From Specibacter cremeus (GTDB lineage Bacteria > Actinomycetota > Actinomycetes > Actinomycetales > Micrococcaceae), in NCBI RefSeq assembly GCF_003946885.1, contig NZ_RWKQ01000011.1:35381-99380 (forward strand): a DNA stretch of 64,000 nucleotides, read 5' to 3'. The translations under genes and the position numbers were made by a program. Under the pieces are notes generated by a model. The model was not told where the DNA came from and made no database searches. It saw only the letters and a list, made by a program, of their open reading frames with translations. Shown piece after piece: positions 57,305 to 64,000 of the stretch (positions within the stretch are counted from its first letter, which is position 1; each line of letters opens with the position of its first letter).

Positions 57305-58450
57305 TCACAGCACATCGGTGTCGCCGTTGGCCTTGAGCCGGTCCACGGCCCGCTTGACCAGTTGCGAATGCGCGCGGGTGGTGACCAGCAGCGCGTCGGG
57401 GGTGTCGACGACGACGACGTCCTCGATGCCGATCAGCGCGATGACGCGCTTCGTGTCGGTGACGACGACCCCGGTGCTCTCCTCGGCGAACACGCGCGCG
57501 CCCTCGCCCAGGACCGTGACGTCGTCGACCTCGCTGGCGGCGTTGAGCCGGCCGATCGCGGCGAAGTCGCCGACGTCGTCCCAGCCGAACGTGCCCGGGA
57601 TGACGGCCACGTCGCCGGCGTCGGCGGCCGGCTCGGCCACGGCATAGTCGATGGCGATCTTCGGCAGGGTCGGCCACACCCGGTCCTTGACGATGCCGCG
57701 CTGGGGCGTGTCCCAGGCCCGCGCGATCTCCATCAGCCCGGCGTACAGGTCCGGCTCGTTGGCCGACAGATGCTTGAGCATGAGCTCGACCGGCGCGACG
57801 AACATGCCGGCGTTCCACTGGTATTCACCGCTGGCCAGGTACTGTTCGGCGATTTCCTCGCTGGGCTTCTCCACGAACTTCACGACCCGGCGGGCGCTCG
57901 GCGCGCCGGGGACGGCCAGCGCCTCACCCGTCCGGATGTACCCGAACCCGGTGGAGGCGTGCGTGGGCTTGATGCCGATCGTGACGATCTTGCCGGTCGC
58001 GGCCGTGTGGATGGCCTCGCGCACGGCGTCCTGGAACGCGTCGACCGGGTTGATCACCTGGTCGGCGGCGAACGACCCCATGATCGTGGCCGGGTCGCGC
58101 AGGTACAAGATGGCGGCGGCCAGGCCGATGGCCGCCCCGGAATCCTTCGGCGAGTTCTCGAGCACCAGGTTCTCGTCCCGCAGTTCGGGCAGCTGCTTGC
58201 ACACCGCGTCGCGGTGCGCCTCACCCGTGACGACGAGCAGGTGCGAGCCGCACAGTGGTTCGAGCCTGTCATACGTGGACCGGAGGAGGGTGCTGCCGCT
58301 GCCGGTCAAATCGTGCAGGAACTTGGGGGCCGCGGCGCGCGAAAGCGGCCACAGCCGGGTGCCGACGCCGCCGGCCGGGATCACCGCCTGGAACCTGTCC
58401 AACGGATCGGTGCCGGCGGGCGCGGATGCGGCCGAAGTGTTCGTAGTCAT
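57305..58450 (-). CDS. manC: Mannose-1-phosphate guanylyltransferase
   Basis: Makes GDP-mannose from mannose-1-phosphate and GTP. 381 residues from the ATG at 58450. The pyrophosphorylase signature VIPAGGVGTRLWPLSRAAAP with K in PKFLHDL is complete; FVEKPSEEIAEQYL and the YQWNAGMFV motif are family-typical. TAGAGT ends seven bases before the ATG. No isomerase domain is attached, matching the separate manA gene at the start of the window. Confidence 0.94.
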   Translation of the reverse strand: MTTNTSAASAPAGTDPLDRFQAVIPAGGVGTRLWPLSRAAAPKFLHDLTGSGSTLLRSTYDRLEPLCGSHLLVVTGEAHRDAVCKQLPELRDENLVLENSPKDSGAAIGLAAAILYLRDPATIMGSFAADQVINPVDAFQDAVREAIHTAATGKIVTIGIKPTHASTGFGYIRTGEALAVPGAPSARRVVKFVEKPSEEIAEQYLASGEYQWNAGMFVAPVELMLKHLSANEPDLYAGLMEIARAWDTPQRGIVKDRVWPTLPKIAIDYAVAEPAADAGDVAVIPGTFGWDDVGDFAAIGRLNAASEVDDVTVLGEGARVFAEESTGVVVTDTKRVIALIGIEDVVVVDTPDALLVTTRAHSQLVKRAVDRLKANGDTDVL

Positions 58451-58649
58451 CAAGGCCACTCTAGGTGACGAACCCCCGGCGCCGCCCATGGGCGGCGCCC
58501 CGAACCGGTGATTGGAGCGCAAGATCACCCTCCGGGCGGAGGCCGCGCACCGCCGTCGTCATTTCCCGGTGGCACGCGATGCCGCACCGGGGATGGACGA
58601 CGGCGGCGCCCGGCCTGTGATCTGTCGCATAGGGCGAAGGGCGCGCAAT
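58451..58649. other. manC-sdhC divergent intergenic region, first part
   Basis: No gene or repeat recognised; contains manC's TAGAGT box at about 58458-58463 and GC-rich sequence without clear hairpins. Confidence 0.4.
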
Positions 58650-58678
58650 TTGAATAAGCTGTCAGCGAAGCCTATGTT
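58650..58678 (+). promoter_or_regulatory. Predicted sdhCDAB promoter
   Basis: TTGAAT (58650-58655), 17-base spacer, TATGTT (58673-58678), the best sigma-70-type match seen in the window; the leader to the sdhC start would be about 80 bases. Confidence 0.55.
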
Positions 58679-58765
58679 TGGGCTGAGCTTTGAGTCTCTC
58701 GCCGTGTGCGTGACCGCCGCGTGGATCCACGCTAGCGTCGCGGTGTTGCAGGAAGGTTTTAATCA

Positions 58766-59146
58766 GTGCCGACAAAACCAGCTGGCACCTTGTACCGTGG
58801 CCGTGAAGGCATGTGGTCCTGGGTGGGACACCGCATCACCGGTGTTGTGATTTTCGTATTCCTGTTGGTGCACGTCCTGGACACCTCCCTGGTGCGGGTG
58901 TCCCCCGAGGCGTACACCGCAGTCATCGGGGCGTACAAGAACCCCATCATGGGCCTCGGCGAGGCCGCCCTCGTCGCCGCCATCGTCTTCCACGCCTTCA
59001 ACGGCCTGCGGATCATCCTCATCGACTTCTGGAAGAAGGGACCCAAGTACCAGCGCCACATGCTCTGGTCGGTCCTGATCCTGTGGGTCGTGGTCATGGT
59101 CCCGTTCCTGATCCGCCACCTCTCCATCGTCTTTGGGGGCCACTGA
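58766..59146 (+). CDS. sdhC: Succinate dehydrogenase cytochrome b556 subunit
   Basis: 126 residues, GTG start with GGAAGG upstream. Three membrane helices; the haem/quinone segment GMWSWVGHRITGVVIFVFLL carries the SdhC HRxTG motif, and HAFNGLRIILIDFW supplies the second conserved His-Asn-Gly-Arg. Stop and the next ATG are one base apart. Confidence 0.95.
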   Translation: MPTKPAGTLYRGREGMWSWVGHRITGVVIFVFLLVHVLDTSLVRVSPEAYTAVIGAYKNPIMGLGEAALVAAIVFHAFNGLRIILIDFWKKGPKYQRHMLWSVLILWVVVMVPFLIRHLSIVFGGH

Positions 59147-59147
59147 C

Positions 59148-59609
59148 ATGAGCAACGACACCATCGCCGCCCCGCGCTCCGCACACACCCCCCAGTACAA
59201 GCGGCACAAGACCGGGCGCGCCAGCTTCGAGATGATGGCCTGGCTGTTCATGCGCCTGTCCGGCGTCGTCCTCGTGGTGCTGATCTTCGGCCACCTGTTC
59301 GTGAACCTGATGCTCGGCCAGGGCATCCACGCCATCGACTTCGGCTTCGTGGCCGGCAAGTGGTCCTCCCCGTTCTGGCAGGTCTGGGACCTGCTCATGC
59401 TGTGGCTGGCCATGCTGCACGGCACCAACGGCGTGCGCACCATCATCAACGACTACGCCGAACGCAACGGCACGCGCATGACGCTCAAGACGGTGCTGTA
59501 CATCGCCGCCGCCGTGATCATCGTCCTGGGCACCCTGGTCATCTTCACGTTCGACCCGTGCCCCGCCGGCGCCGTGACGGACCTGCCGTCCTTCTGCCCG
59601 GTCCCGTAG
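59148..59609 (+). CDS. sdhD: Succinate dehydrogenase membrane anchor subunit
   Basis: 153 residues; three helices with [20 protein letters not shown] and [20 protein letters not shown], the second haem-ligand region (HGTNGVR). Together with SdhC it anchors SdhAB and binds menaquinone. Start at 59148 rather than the in-frame GTG 15 bases earlier, which lies in sdhC. Confidence 0.94.
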   Translation: MSNDTIAAPRSAHTPQYKRHKTGRASFEMMAWLFMRLSGVVLVVLIFGHLFVNLMLGQGIHAIDFGFVAGKWSSPFWQVWDLLMLWLAMLHGTNGVRTIINDYAERNGTRMTLKTVLYIAAAVIIVLGTLVIFTFDPCPAGAVTDLPSFCPVP

Positions 59610-59644
59610 TTTTCAAGCGCAGTTCTAGAGAGAGAGCATCCAGT

Positions 59645-61444
59645 ATGCAGGTCCACAAATACGACGTCGTCATCGTCGGGGCCGGCGGCGCAGGCATGCG
59701 TGCCGCCATCGAATCGGGCCAACGGGCCCGGACAGCCGTCCTGACCAAGCTCTACCCCACGCGCTCGCACACCGGTGCGGCCCAGGGCGGCATGTGCGCC
59801 GCACTGGCCAACGTGGAGGAGGACAACTGGGAATGGCACACGTTTGACACCGTGAAGGGCGGCGACTACCTGGTCGACCAGGACGCCGCCGAGGTCATGG
59901 CCAAGGAGGCCATCGACGCGGTGCTGGACCTGGAGAAGATGGGCCTGCCGTTCAACCGCACGCCCGAGGGCCGCATCGACCAGCGCCGTTTCGGCGGCCA
60001 CACCCGCGACCACGGCAAGGCCCCGGTCCGCCGCGCCTGCTACGCCGCCGACCGCACCGGCCACATGATCCTGCAGACGTTGTATCAAAACTGCGTCAAG
60101 CACAACGTGGAGTTCTACAACGAGTACTACGCGCTCGACCTGCTCACCGTCGAAGAGGACGCGGTCCGCCCGGACGGCACGGCGTACAAGCAAAAGCGCG
60201 TGGCCGGCGTCGTCTCCTACGACCTGGCCACCGGCGAACTGCACGTGTTCCAGGCCAAGAGCGTGGTCTTCGCCACCGGCGGCGCCGGAAAGGTGTTCAA
60301 GACCACCTCGAACGCGCACACCCTGACCGGTGACGGCATGGGCATCGCGTTCCGCCGCGGCATCCCGCTGGAGGACATGGAGTTCATCCAGTTCCACCCG
60401 ACCGGCCTGGCCGGCCTGGGCATCCTGCTCTCCGAGGCCGCCCGCGGCGAGGGCGCCATCCTGCGCAACTCCGAGGGCGAGCGTTTCATGGAGCGCTACG
60501 CCCCGACCATCAAGGACCTGGCCCCGCGCGACATCGTGGCCCGTTCCATGGCCAACGAGGTGCGCGAGGGCCGCGGCTGCGGCCCGAACAAGGACTACGT
60601 GCTGCTGGACCTGACGCACCTGGAGCCGGCGCACATCGACGCCAAGCTGCCGGACATCACCGAATTCGCCCGCACCTACCTGGGCGTGGAACCGTACACG
60701 GAACCGGTGCCGGTGTTCCCCACCGCGCACTACGTGATGGGCGGCGTGCCGACGAACATCCTGGGCGAGGTGCTGCAGGACAACGACACGATCGTGCCCG
60801 GCCTGTACGCGGCCGGCGAGGTGGCCTGCGTGTCCGTGCACGGCTCCAACCGGCTCGGCACCAACTCGCTGCTGGACATCAACGTGTTCGGCAAGCGTGC
60901 CGGCATTGCCGCCGCGGAATACTCCCAGACGGCCGAGTTCGTGGACCTGCCGGAGAACCCCGAGGCGGACACCGTTGCGCTGCTTGAGCACGTCCGCAAC
61001 TCCGACGGCGGCGAGAAGGTCGCCGCGATCCGCAAGGAACTGCAGGACACCATGGACGCCAACATGCAGGTGTTCCGCACGGCGGACACCATCGAGAGGG
61101 TGCTCGCCGACCTGGACGCCTTCGAGGAGCGCTACTCGCGGATCACCGTCCAGGACAAGGGCAAGCGGTTCAACCTGGACCTGCTCGAGGCCGTGGAGCT
61201 GGGCTTCCTGCTGGAACTGGCCCGTGTCATGACCGTTGCCGCACTGCACCGCAAGGAGTCCCGCGGCGGCCACTTCCGCGAGGACTTCCCGGACCGTGAC
61301 GACGCCAACTTCATGTTGCATTCGATGGCGTACAAGGATGCGGCCGTGACCGCCGAACGCTCCGCGGAGCATGTGGCGGGCATCCGGCTGGAAACGAAGC
61401 CCGTGGTGTTCACCCGCTACGAGCCGATGGTGAGGAAGTACTGA
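59645..61444 (+). CDS. sdhA: Succinate dehydrogenase flavoprotein subunit
   Basis: 599 residues from ATG 59645 (AGAGAGAG just upstream). FAD loop [18 protein letters not shown]-linked His42 in [10 protein letters not shown], active-site [12 protein letters not shown] and [13 protein letters not shown] with catalytic Arg, [20 protein letters not shown]. Oxidises succinate to fumarate in TCA and respiration. One-base overlap with sdhB. Confidence 0.98.
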   Translation: MQVHKYDVVIVGAGGAGMRAAIESGQRARTAVLTKLYPTRSHTGAAQGGMCAALANVEEDNWEWHTFDTVKGGDYLVDQDAAEVMAKEAIDAVLDLEKMGLPFNRTPEGRIDQRRFGGHTRDHGKAPVRRACYAADRTGHMILQTLYQNCVKHNVEFYNEYYALDLLTVEEDAVRPDGTAYKQKRVAGVVSYDLATGELHVFQAKSVVFATGGAGKVFKTTSNAHTLTGDGMGIAFRRGIPLEDMEFIQFHPTGLAGLGILLSEAARGEGAILRNSEGERFMERYAPTIKDLAPRDIVARSMANEVREGRGCGPNKDYVLLDLTHLEPAHIDAKLPDITEFARTYLGVEPYTEPVPVFPTAHYVMGGVPTNILGEVLQDNDTIVPGLYAAGEVACVSVHGSNRLGTNSLLDINVFGKRAGIAAAEYSQTAEFVDLPENPEADTVALLEHVRNSDGGEKVAAIRKELQDTMDANMQVFRTADTIERVLADLDAFEERYSRITVQDKGKRFNLDLLEAVELGFLLELARVMTVAALHRKESRGGHFREDFPDRDDANFMLHSMAYKDAAVTAERSAEHVAGIRLETKPVVFTRYEPMVRKY

Positions 61445-62244
61445 TGAGCCCCATTGAAACCGCCGAGACCGCCCCGGAGCCGGCATCCAAGATCGACCTG
61501 CCCGCCCACCTGGGTGGCGGCGGCGGGGAGATCCCGTCGTTCGACATCACGCTGCGGGTGCGTCGCTTCGACCCGGAGACGTCCGCCGAGTCGACGTGGG
61601 AAGACTTCGCCATGACCATGTATGGCACGGACCGCGTGCTGGACGCCCTGCACAAGGTCAAGTGGGAGCAGGACGGTTCGCTGTCGTTCCGGCGTTCCTG
61701 CGCGCACGGCGTGTGCGGGTCCGACGCCATGCGCATCAACGGCCGCAACCGGCTGGCCTGCAAGACGTTGCTGAAGGACCTGGACACGTCCAAGCCGATC
61801 ACCGTCGAGCCGATCAAGGGCCTGCCGGTCGAGAAGGACCTGATCGTGGACATGGAGCCGTTCTTCCAGTCCTACCGGGAGATCATGCCGTTCCTGATCA
61901 ACACGGGCCATGAGCCGGCCAAGGAGCGCCTGCAGTCGGCCGAGGAGCGTGAGCGCTTCGACGACACCACCAAGTGCATCCTGTGTGCCGCGTGCACGTC
62001 GTCCTGCCCCGTGTTCTGGACGGACGGGCAGTACTTCGGCCCGGCCGCGATCGTGAACGCGCACCGCTTCATCTTCGATTCCCGTGACGACGCCGGCGAC
62101 CTGCGCCTGGAGATCCTCAACGACAAGGAGGGCGTGTGGCGCTGCCGCACCACGTTCAACTGCTCCGAGGCCTGCCCGCGCGGCATCCAGGTCACGCAGG
62201 CGATCGCCGAGGTCAAGCAGGCCATCCTGTCCCGCAAGATCTAG
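61444..62244 (+). CDS. sdhB: Succinate dehydrogenase iron-sulfur subunit
   Basis: 266 residues. 2Fe-2S ligands in SCAHGVCGSDAM and NRLACKTL, 4Fe-4S CILCAACTSSCP, 3Fe-4S region CSEACPRGIQVTQ. Carries electrons from SdhA to quinone. The N-terminal 25 residues (ETAETAPEPASK) are a non-conserved acidic extension. Terminator hairpin follows at 62339. Confidence 0.97.
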   Translation: MSPIETAETAPEPASKIDLPAHLGGGGGEIPSFDITLRVRRFDPETSAESTWEDFAMTMYGTDRVLDALHKVKWEQDGSLSFRRSCAHGVCGSDAMRINGRNRLACKTLLKDLDTSKPITVEPIKGLPVEKDLIVDMEPFFQSYREIMPFLINTGHEPAKERLQSAEERERFDDTTKCILCAACTSSCPVFWTDGQYFGPAAIVNAHRFIFDSRDDAGDLRLEILNDKEGVWRCRTTFNCSEACPRGIQVTQAIAEVKQAILSRKI

Positions 62245-62253
62245 CTTTCCATG

Positions 62254-62333
62254 GATTGAGCTTGTTTTCCGCGGATTGAGCTTGTCGAAATCAGATTGAG
62301 CTTGTTTTCCGCGGATTGAGCTTGTCGAAATCA
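62254..62333. repeat. Two 40-bp tandem repeats of the palindromic family
   Basis: GATTGAGCTTGTTTTCCGCG-GATTGAGCTTGTCGAAATCA occurs twice (62254 and 62294), a one-arm derivative in which the palindrome's other half is missing. Confidence 0.8.
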
Positions 62334-62338
62334 GTGTG

Positions 62339-62377
62339 AAGGCGCCGCTCCCCTCGTGGGGGCGGCGCTTTTGTCTT
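62339..62377 (+). terminator. Intrinsic terminator of sdhCDAB
   Basis: GCGCCGCTCCCC, loop TCGT, GGGGGCGGCGC with one bulge, then TTTTGTCTT. Confidence 0.85.
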
Positions 62378-62393
62378 CGGTGCACACACGGCC

Positions 62394-62490
62394 CTCGACC
62401 GCCGGTGGTCGAGCCTGTCGAGACCCCGAGCCTGTCGAGACCCCGGGCCTGTCGAGACCCGGGCCTGATTTCGATGCTCAATCACCGGGC
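62394..62490. repeat. Palindromic repeat family cluster near the right end
   Basis: CCTCGACCGCCGGTGGTCGA followed by three slipped copies of GCCTGTCGAGACCC and a final TTTCGATGCTCAATCACCGG. Confidence 0.8.
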
Positions 62491-62699
62491 AGGCTACGCG
62501 GAGCCCACTTCCGGCGGCGTGCCGCAGGCTGGTCATACGGGAATCGGCTGGCCGCGGAAACTAAACGATCGCCATCCGACGTTCTTCAAGGGTGCTTGTC
62601 CCGTTGGTGGACCGGCTTGCGGGCAGTTCAGCTTGAGTGGGACCAGCCGAGTGGATCCGGATGGTGTTGCGTCAGGCCGCACCGATAGGGTGCATCGTT
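62491..62699. other. Gene-free spacer
   Basis: About 210 bp before the nuclease stop. No convincing gene, hairpin or repeat; base composition is less GC-rich than the core. Confidence 0.4.
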
Positions 62700-63560
62700 C
62701 TATCCCCAGGATGGGAACATCAAGGGAATTGGCCAGATGTCTGGCCGAACGACGTCAAGCATTTGGAGCGGGATGCTATGGCCATTGGCGAGGCTTTCAA
62801 GCTGGATCCATATATCCTGCTCCGAGGCGACAAGGACTTTGAGTCCGGTTCCGTGGCCTGAGAGGCTTACTTCAAGCCATTGGTGGGCGGGCGTTCCTCC
62901 ACCGATGACGACACCGTTTGTCATCGCGATGGGATCTGTCGCTCCCACTTTGTGAAGCGCGGCGAGCAGTCGTTCTCGTGCTTCTGATTGGACCTCTCCC
63001 GATGGGTTCGCGACTCCGAAGTGCCGGAATGCACTCATCGCGAGGTGTCCGTCGAGGTTTCGCCACTTGTCGACTGCGACGGGCCTGACTCGGAAGCCGA
63101 CGCGACGAGCGGATCGTGTAGCCTCCGAGTAAAGGGAGTCAGGGACTGCATAGTCAAAGTGAACTGTGCCCTTGGGGCTCCAGGCGGCGAGGGCCGCAAG
63201 CGAGAGGATATCGAGGCGGATGCCGCGAACGTTGCTCGCGTACTCACGCGCCGCATCGCTAGCTCCAGTTGTCGTGACGAGGAGCCCAATGTCTGCGCCC
63301 ACATCCTCAACGAGGCCAACAAATGTCCCGACGGTGTTGACATCGATGGGCTTCTTGTAGCGTTTGCAGTCGACCACCATCGTTGCGGCGCCAGCACCGA
63401 AAACGCGGCCGGTCACCCTTACGTCGATCTGGCGGTACTTGCCGCTTCTCGCGCCGAGCACGCGGACGTTTCGGTCAACTGTCGCTGCGTCATGAGCGAG
63501 GAAAGCGAGAACGTCCGCGACGCCATTCTCGTACTCCGTGTCCAGAGCGTCAGAACCCAT
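62700..63560 (-). CDS. Mrr-type restriction endonuclease domain protein
   Basis: 286 residues from the ATG at 63560 (frame open to 63701, but GATAAT ends seven bases before this ATG). Residues about 1-130 match the Mrr_cat fold: YRQIDVRVTG (Asp), MVVDCKRYKKPIDVNTVGTF (the D/E-x-K core, here DCK), VEDVGADIGLLVTTTGASDA AREYA. The C-terminal half (from PDSLYSEATRSARRVG) is unrecognised. Mrr-like enzymes cut modified or foreign DNA, or act in defence islands. No methyltransferase is in view. Confidence 0.82.
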   Translation of the reverse strand: MGSDALDTEYENGVADVLAFLAHDAATVDRNVRVLGARSGKYRQIDVRVTGRVFGAGAATMVVDCKRYKKPIDVNTVGTFVGLVEDVGADIGLLVTTTGASDAAREYASNVRGIRLDILSLAALAAWSPKGTVHFDYAVPDSLYSEATRSARRVGFRVRPVAVDKWRNLDGHLAMSAFRHFGVANPSGEVQSEARERLLAALHKVGATDPIAMTNGVVIGGGTPAHQWLEVSLSGHGTGLKVLVASEQDIWIQLESLANGHSIPLQMLDVVRPDIWPIPLMFPSWG

Positions 63561-63700
63561 GAGGTCAATTATCTCCCTTGGTTTGGTGCATCTGGACACG
63601 CGCCCGATCGAATGGCCATACGCTGAGGGATCCTCGTGCGTGACACCCCACGTCGCAGCGAATCTGTACCGATGAACCTTCGGCTGACGGGGCAACCCCA

Positions 63701-63706
63701 TAGAAT
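63701..63706 (+). promoter_or_regulatory. -10 element TAGAAT of the last gene (leaderless)
   Basis: TAGAAT, CAGATC, ATG at 63713. Confidence 0.5.
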
Positions 63707-63712
63707 CAGATC

Positions 63713-64000
63713 ATGAGCTCGGATCTTCCTGAAGCGGAGCCGCGGCCGGAGGATTTCGCCTCGATTGGGGACTTCAGCCGGGGGCGCATGAGGCTTTCCA
63801 CGACGCGCGTAAGCCGACTGCCGCTCAGACTCTTGAGCGAGCCGTTCGTTTCGCGAGCGAAAGCATGCGCGGGATTGACATGCAAATTCGAAGAATTCGC
63901 GGTACGGAACCTGAAGATGACGAATGGCTTTTCAGGGTATGGATGGACGTAACTGGTCAGGTGGTGGTGGGGATCCAGGGTTGGCCGGTGGCGAGTCGGG
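63713..64000 (+). pseudogene. Uncharacterised gene, frameshifted and cut by the window end
   Basis: Starts MSSDLPEAEPRPEDFASIGD. At the G-run around 63779-63784 the annotated frame degenerates and stops at 63952, while the next frame continues without a stop to base 64000 with clearly protein-like sequence (AHEAFHDARKPTAAQTLERA VRFASE, then DDEWLFRVWMDVTGQVVVGI). Adding one G to the run restores a single protein. Either a homopolymer sequencing error or a real frameshift. Family unknown; divergent from the Mrr-type gene. Confidence 0.65.

Noticed and set aside
62336..62842. Plus-strand reading frame of 168 codons after sdhB
   Set aside because: It begins in the sdh terminator hairpin and runs through the repeat cluster and the antisense of the Mrr-type gene.

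Overview
The window is high-GC DNA from a Gram-positive actinobacterium, most likely Micrococcales (Arthrobacter-like Micrococcaceae). Evidence: about 70% GC, frequent GTG/TTG starts, a mycothiol-conjugate amidase, a PIN-PhoH protein, actinobacterial DUF501/DUF4245/DUF4307 proteins, and gene orders resembling Mycobacterium tuberculosis (glpX-fum-phoH2-uppS-hlyIII-DUF255-mca-DUF4307-greA; mazG-eno-ftsB-DUF501-ppx; add-deoA-cdd beside sdhCDAB). That comparison is from memory, not from a search.

Layout. 0-23.2 kb is mostly core: manA (cut by the left edge), a FemAB-like transferase, glpX, DUF4245, carbonic anhydrase, fumC, a TetR/DHA2 efflux pair with a large operator-like palindrome, NUDIX, phoH, uppS, hemolysin III, DUF255, mca, greA, ilvA and an AI-2E transporter. 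A small accessory block (13.5-16.1 kb: an uncharacterised protein, a membrane GAF protein and a 62-aa protein) interrupts it. 23.3-31.5 kb is an accessory zone: a Clp_N/HTH pair, a frameshifted and truncated ABC transporter, a carboxypeptidase stub, recombinase scraps, an intact ABC exporter, a PEGA-like protein, an RHH/SPFH pair, and a second wrecked copy of the same ABC transporter. 31.5-35.6 kb is a galM / deoR-galT-galK locus. 35.7-48.4 kb holds Bax inhibitor, a GroES-like protein, tRNA-Leu, ndh, a mycosin-like protease, ppx, DUF501, ftsB-like, eno, padR, mazG, add and dedA. 48.6-55.7 kb is a nucleoside uptake and salvage operon (BMP lipoprotein, ATPase, two permeases, cdd, deoA). 56-62.3 kb has an M20 hydrolase, a GDP-mannose pyrophosphorylase and sdhCDAB. 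The window ends with an Mrr-type nuclease and a frameshifted partial gene.

Recurring themes. (1) A palindromic repeat family (arms like TCTCGACAAGCTCGACCACCG) lies between many genes and has entered the mazG reading frame without breaking it. (2) At least ten genes show TANNNT, exactly six bases, then the start codon, the signature of leaderless transcripts. (3) Several regulators carry palindromes at their own starts, and two neighbouring accessory operons share a GTGATATCA site next to a gene for a ribbon-helix-helix protein.
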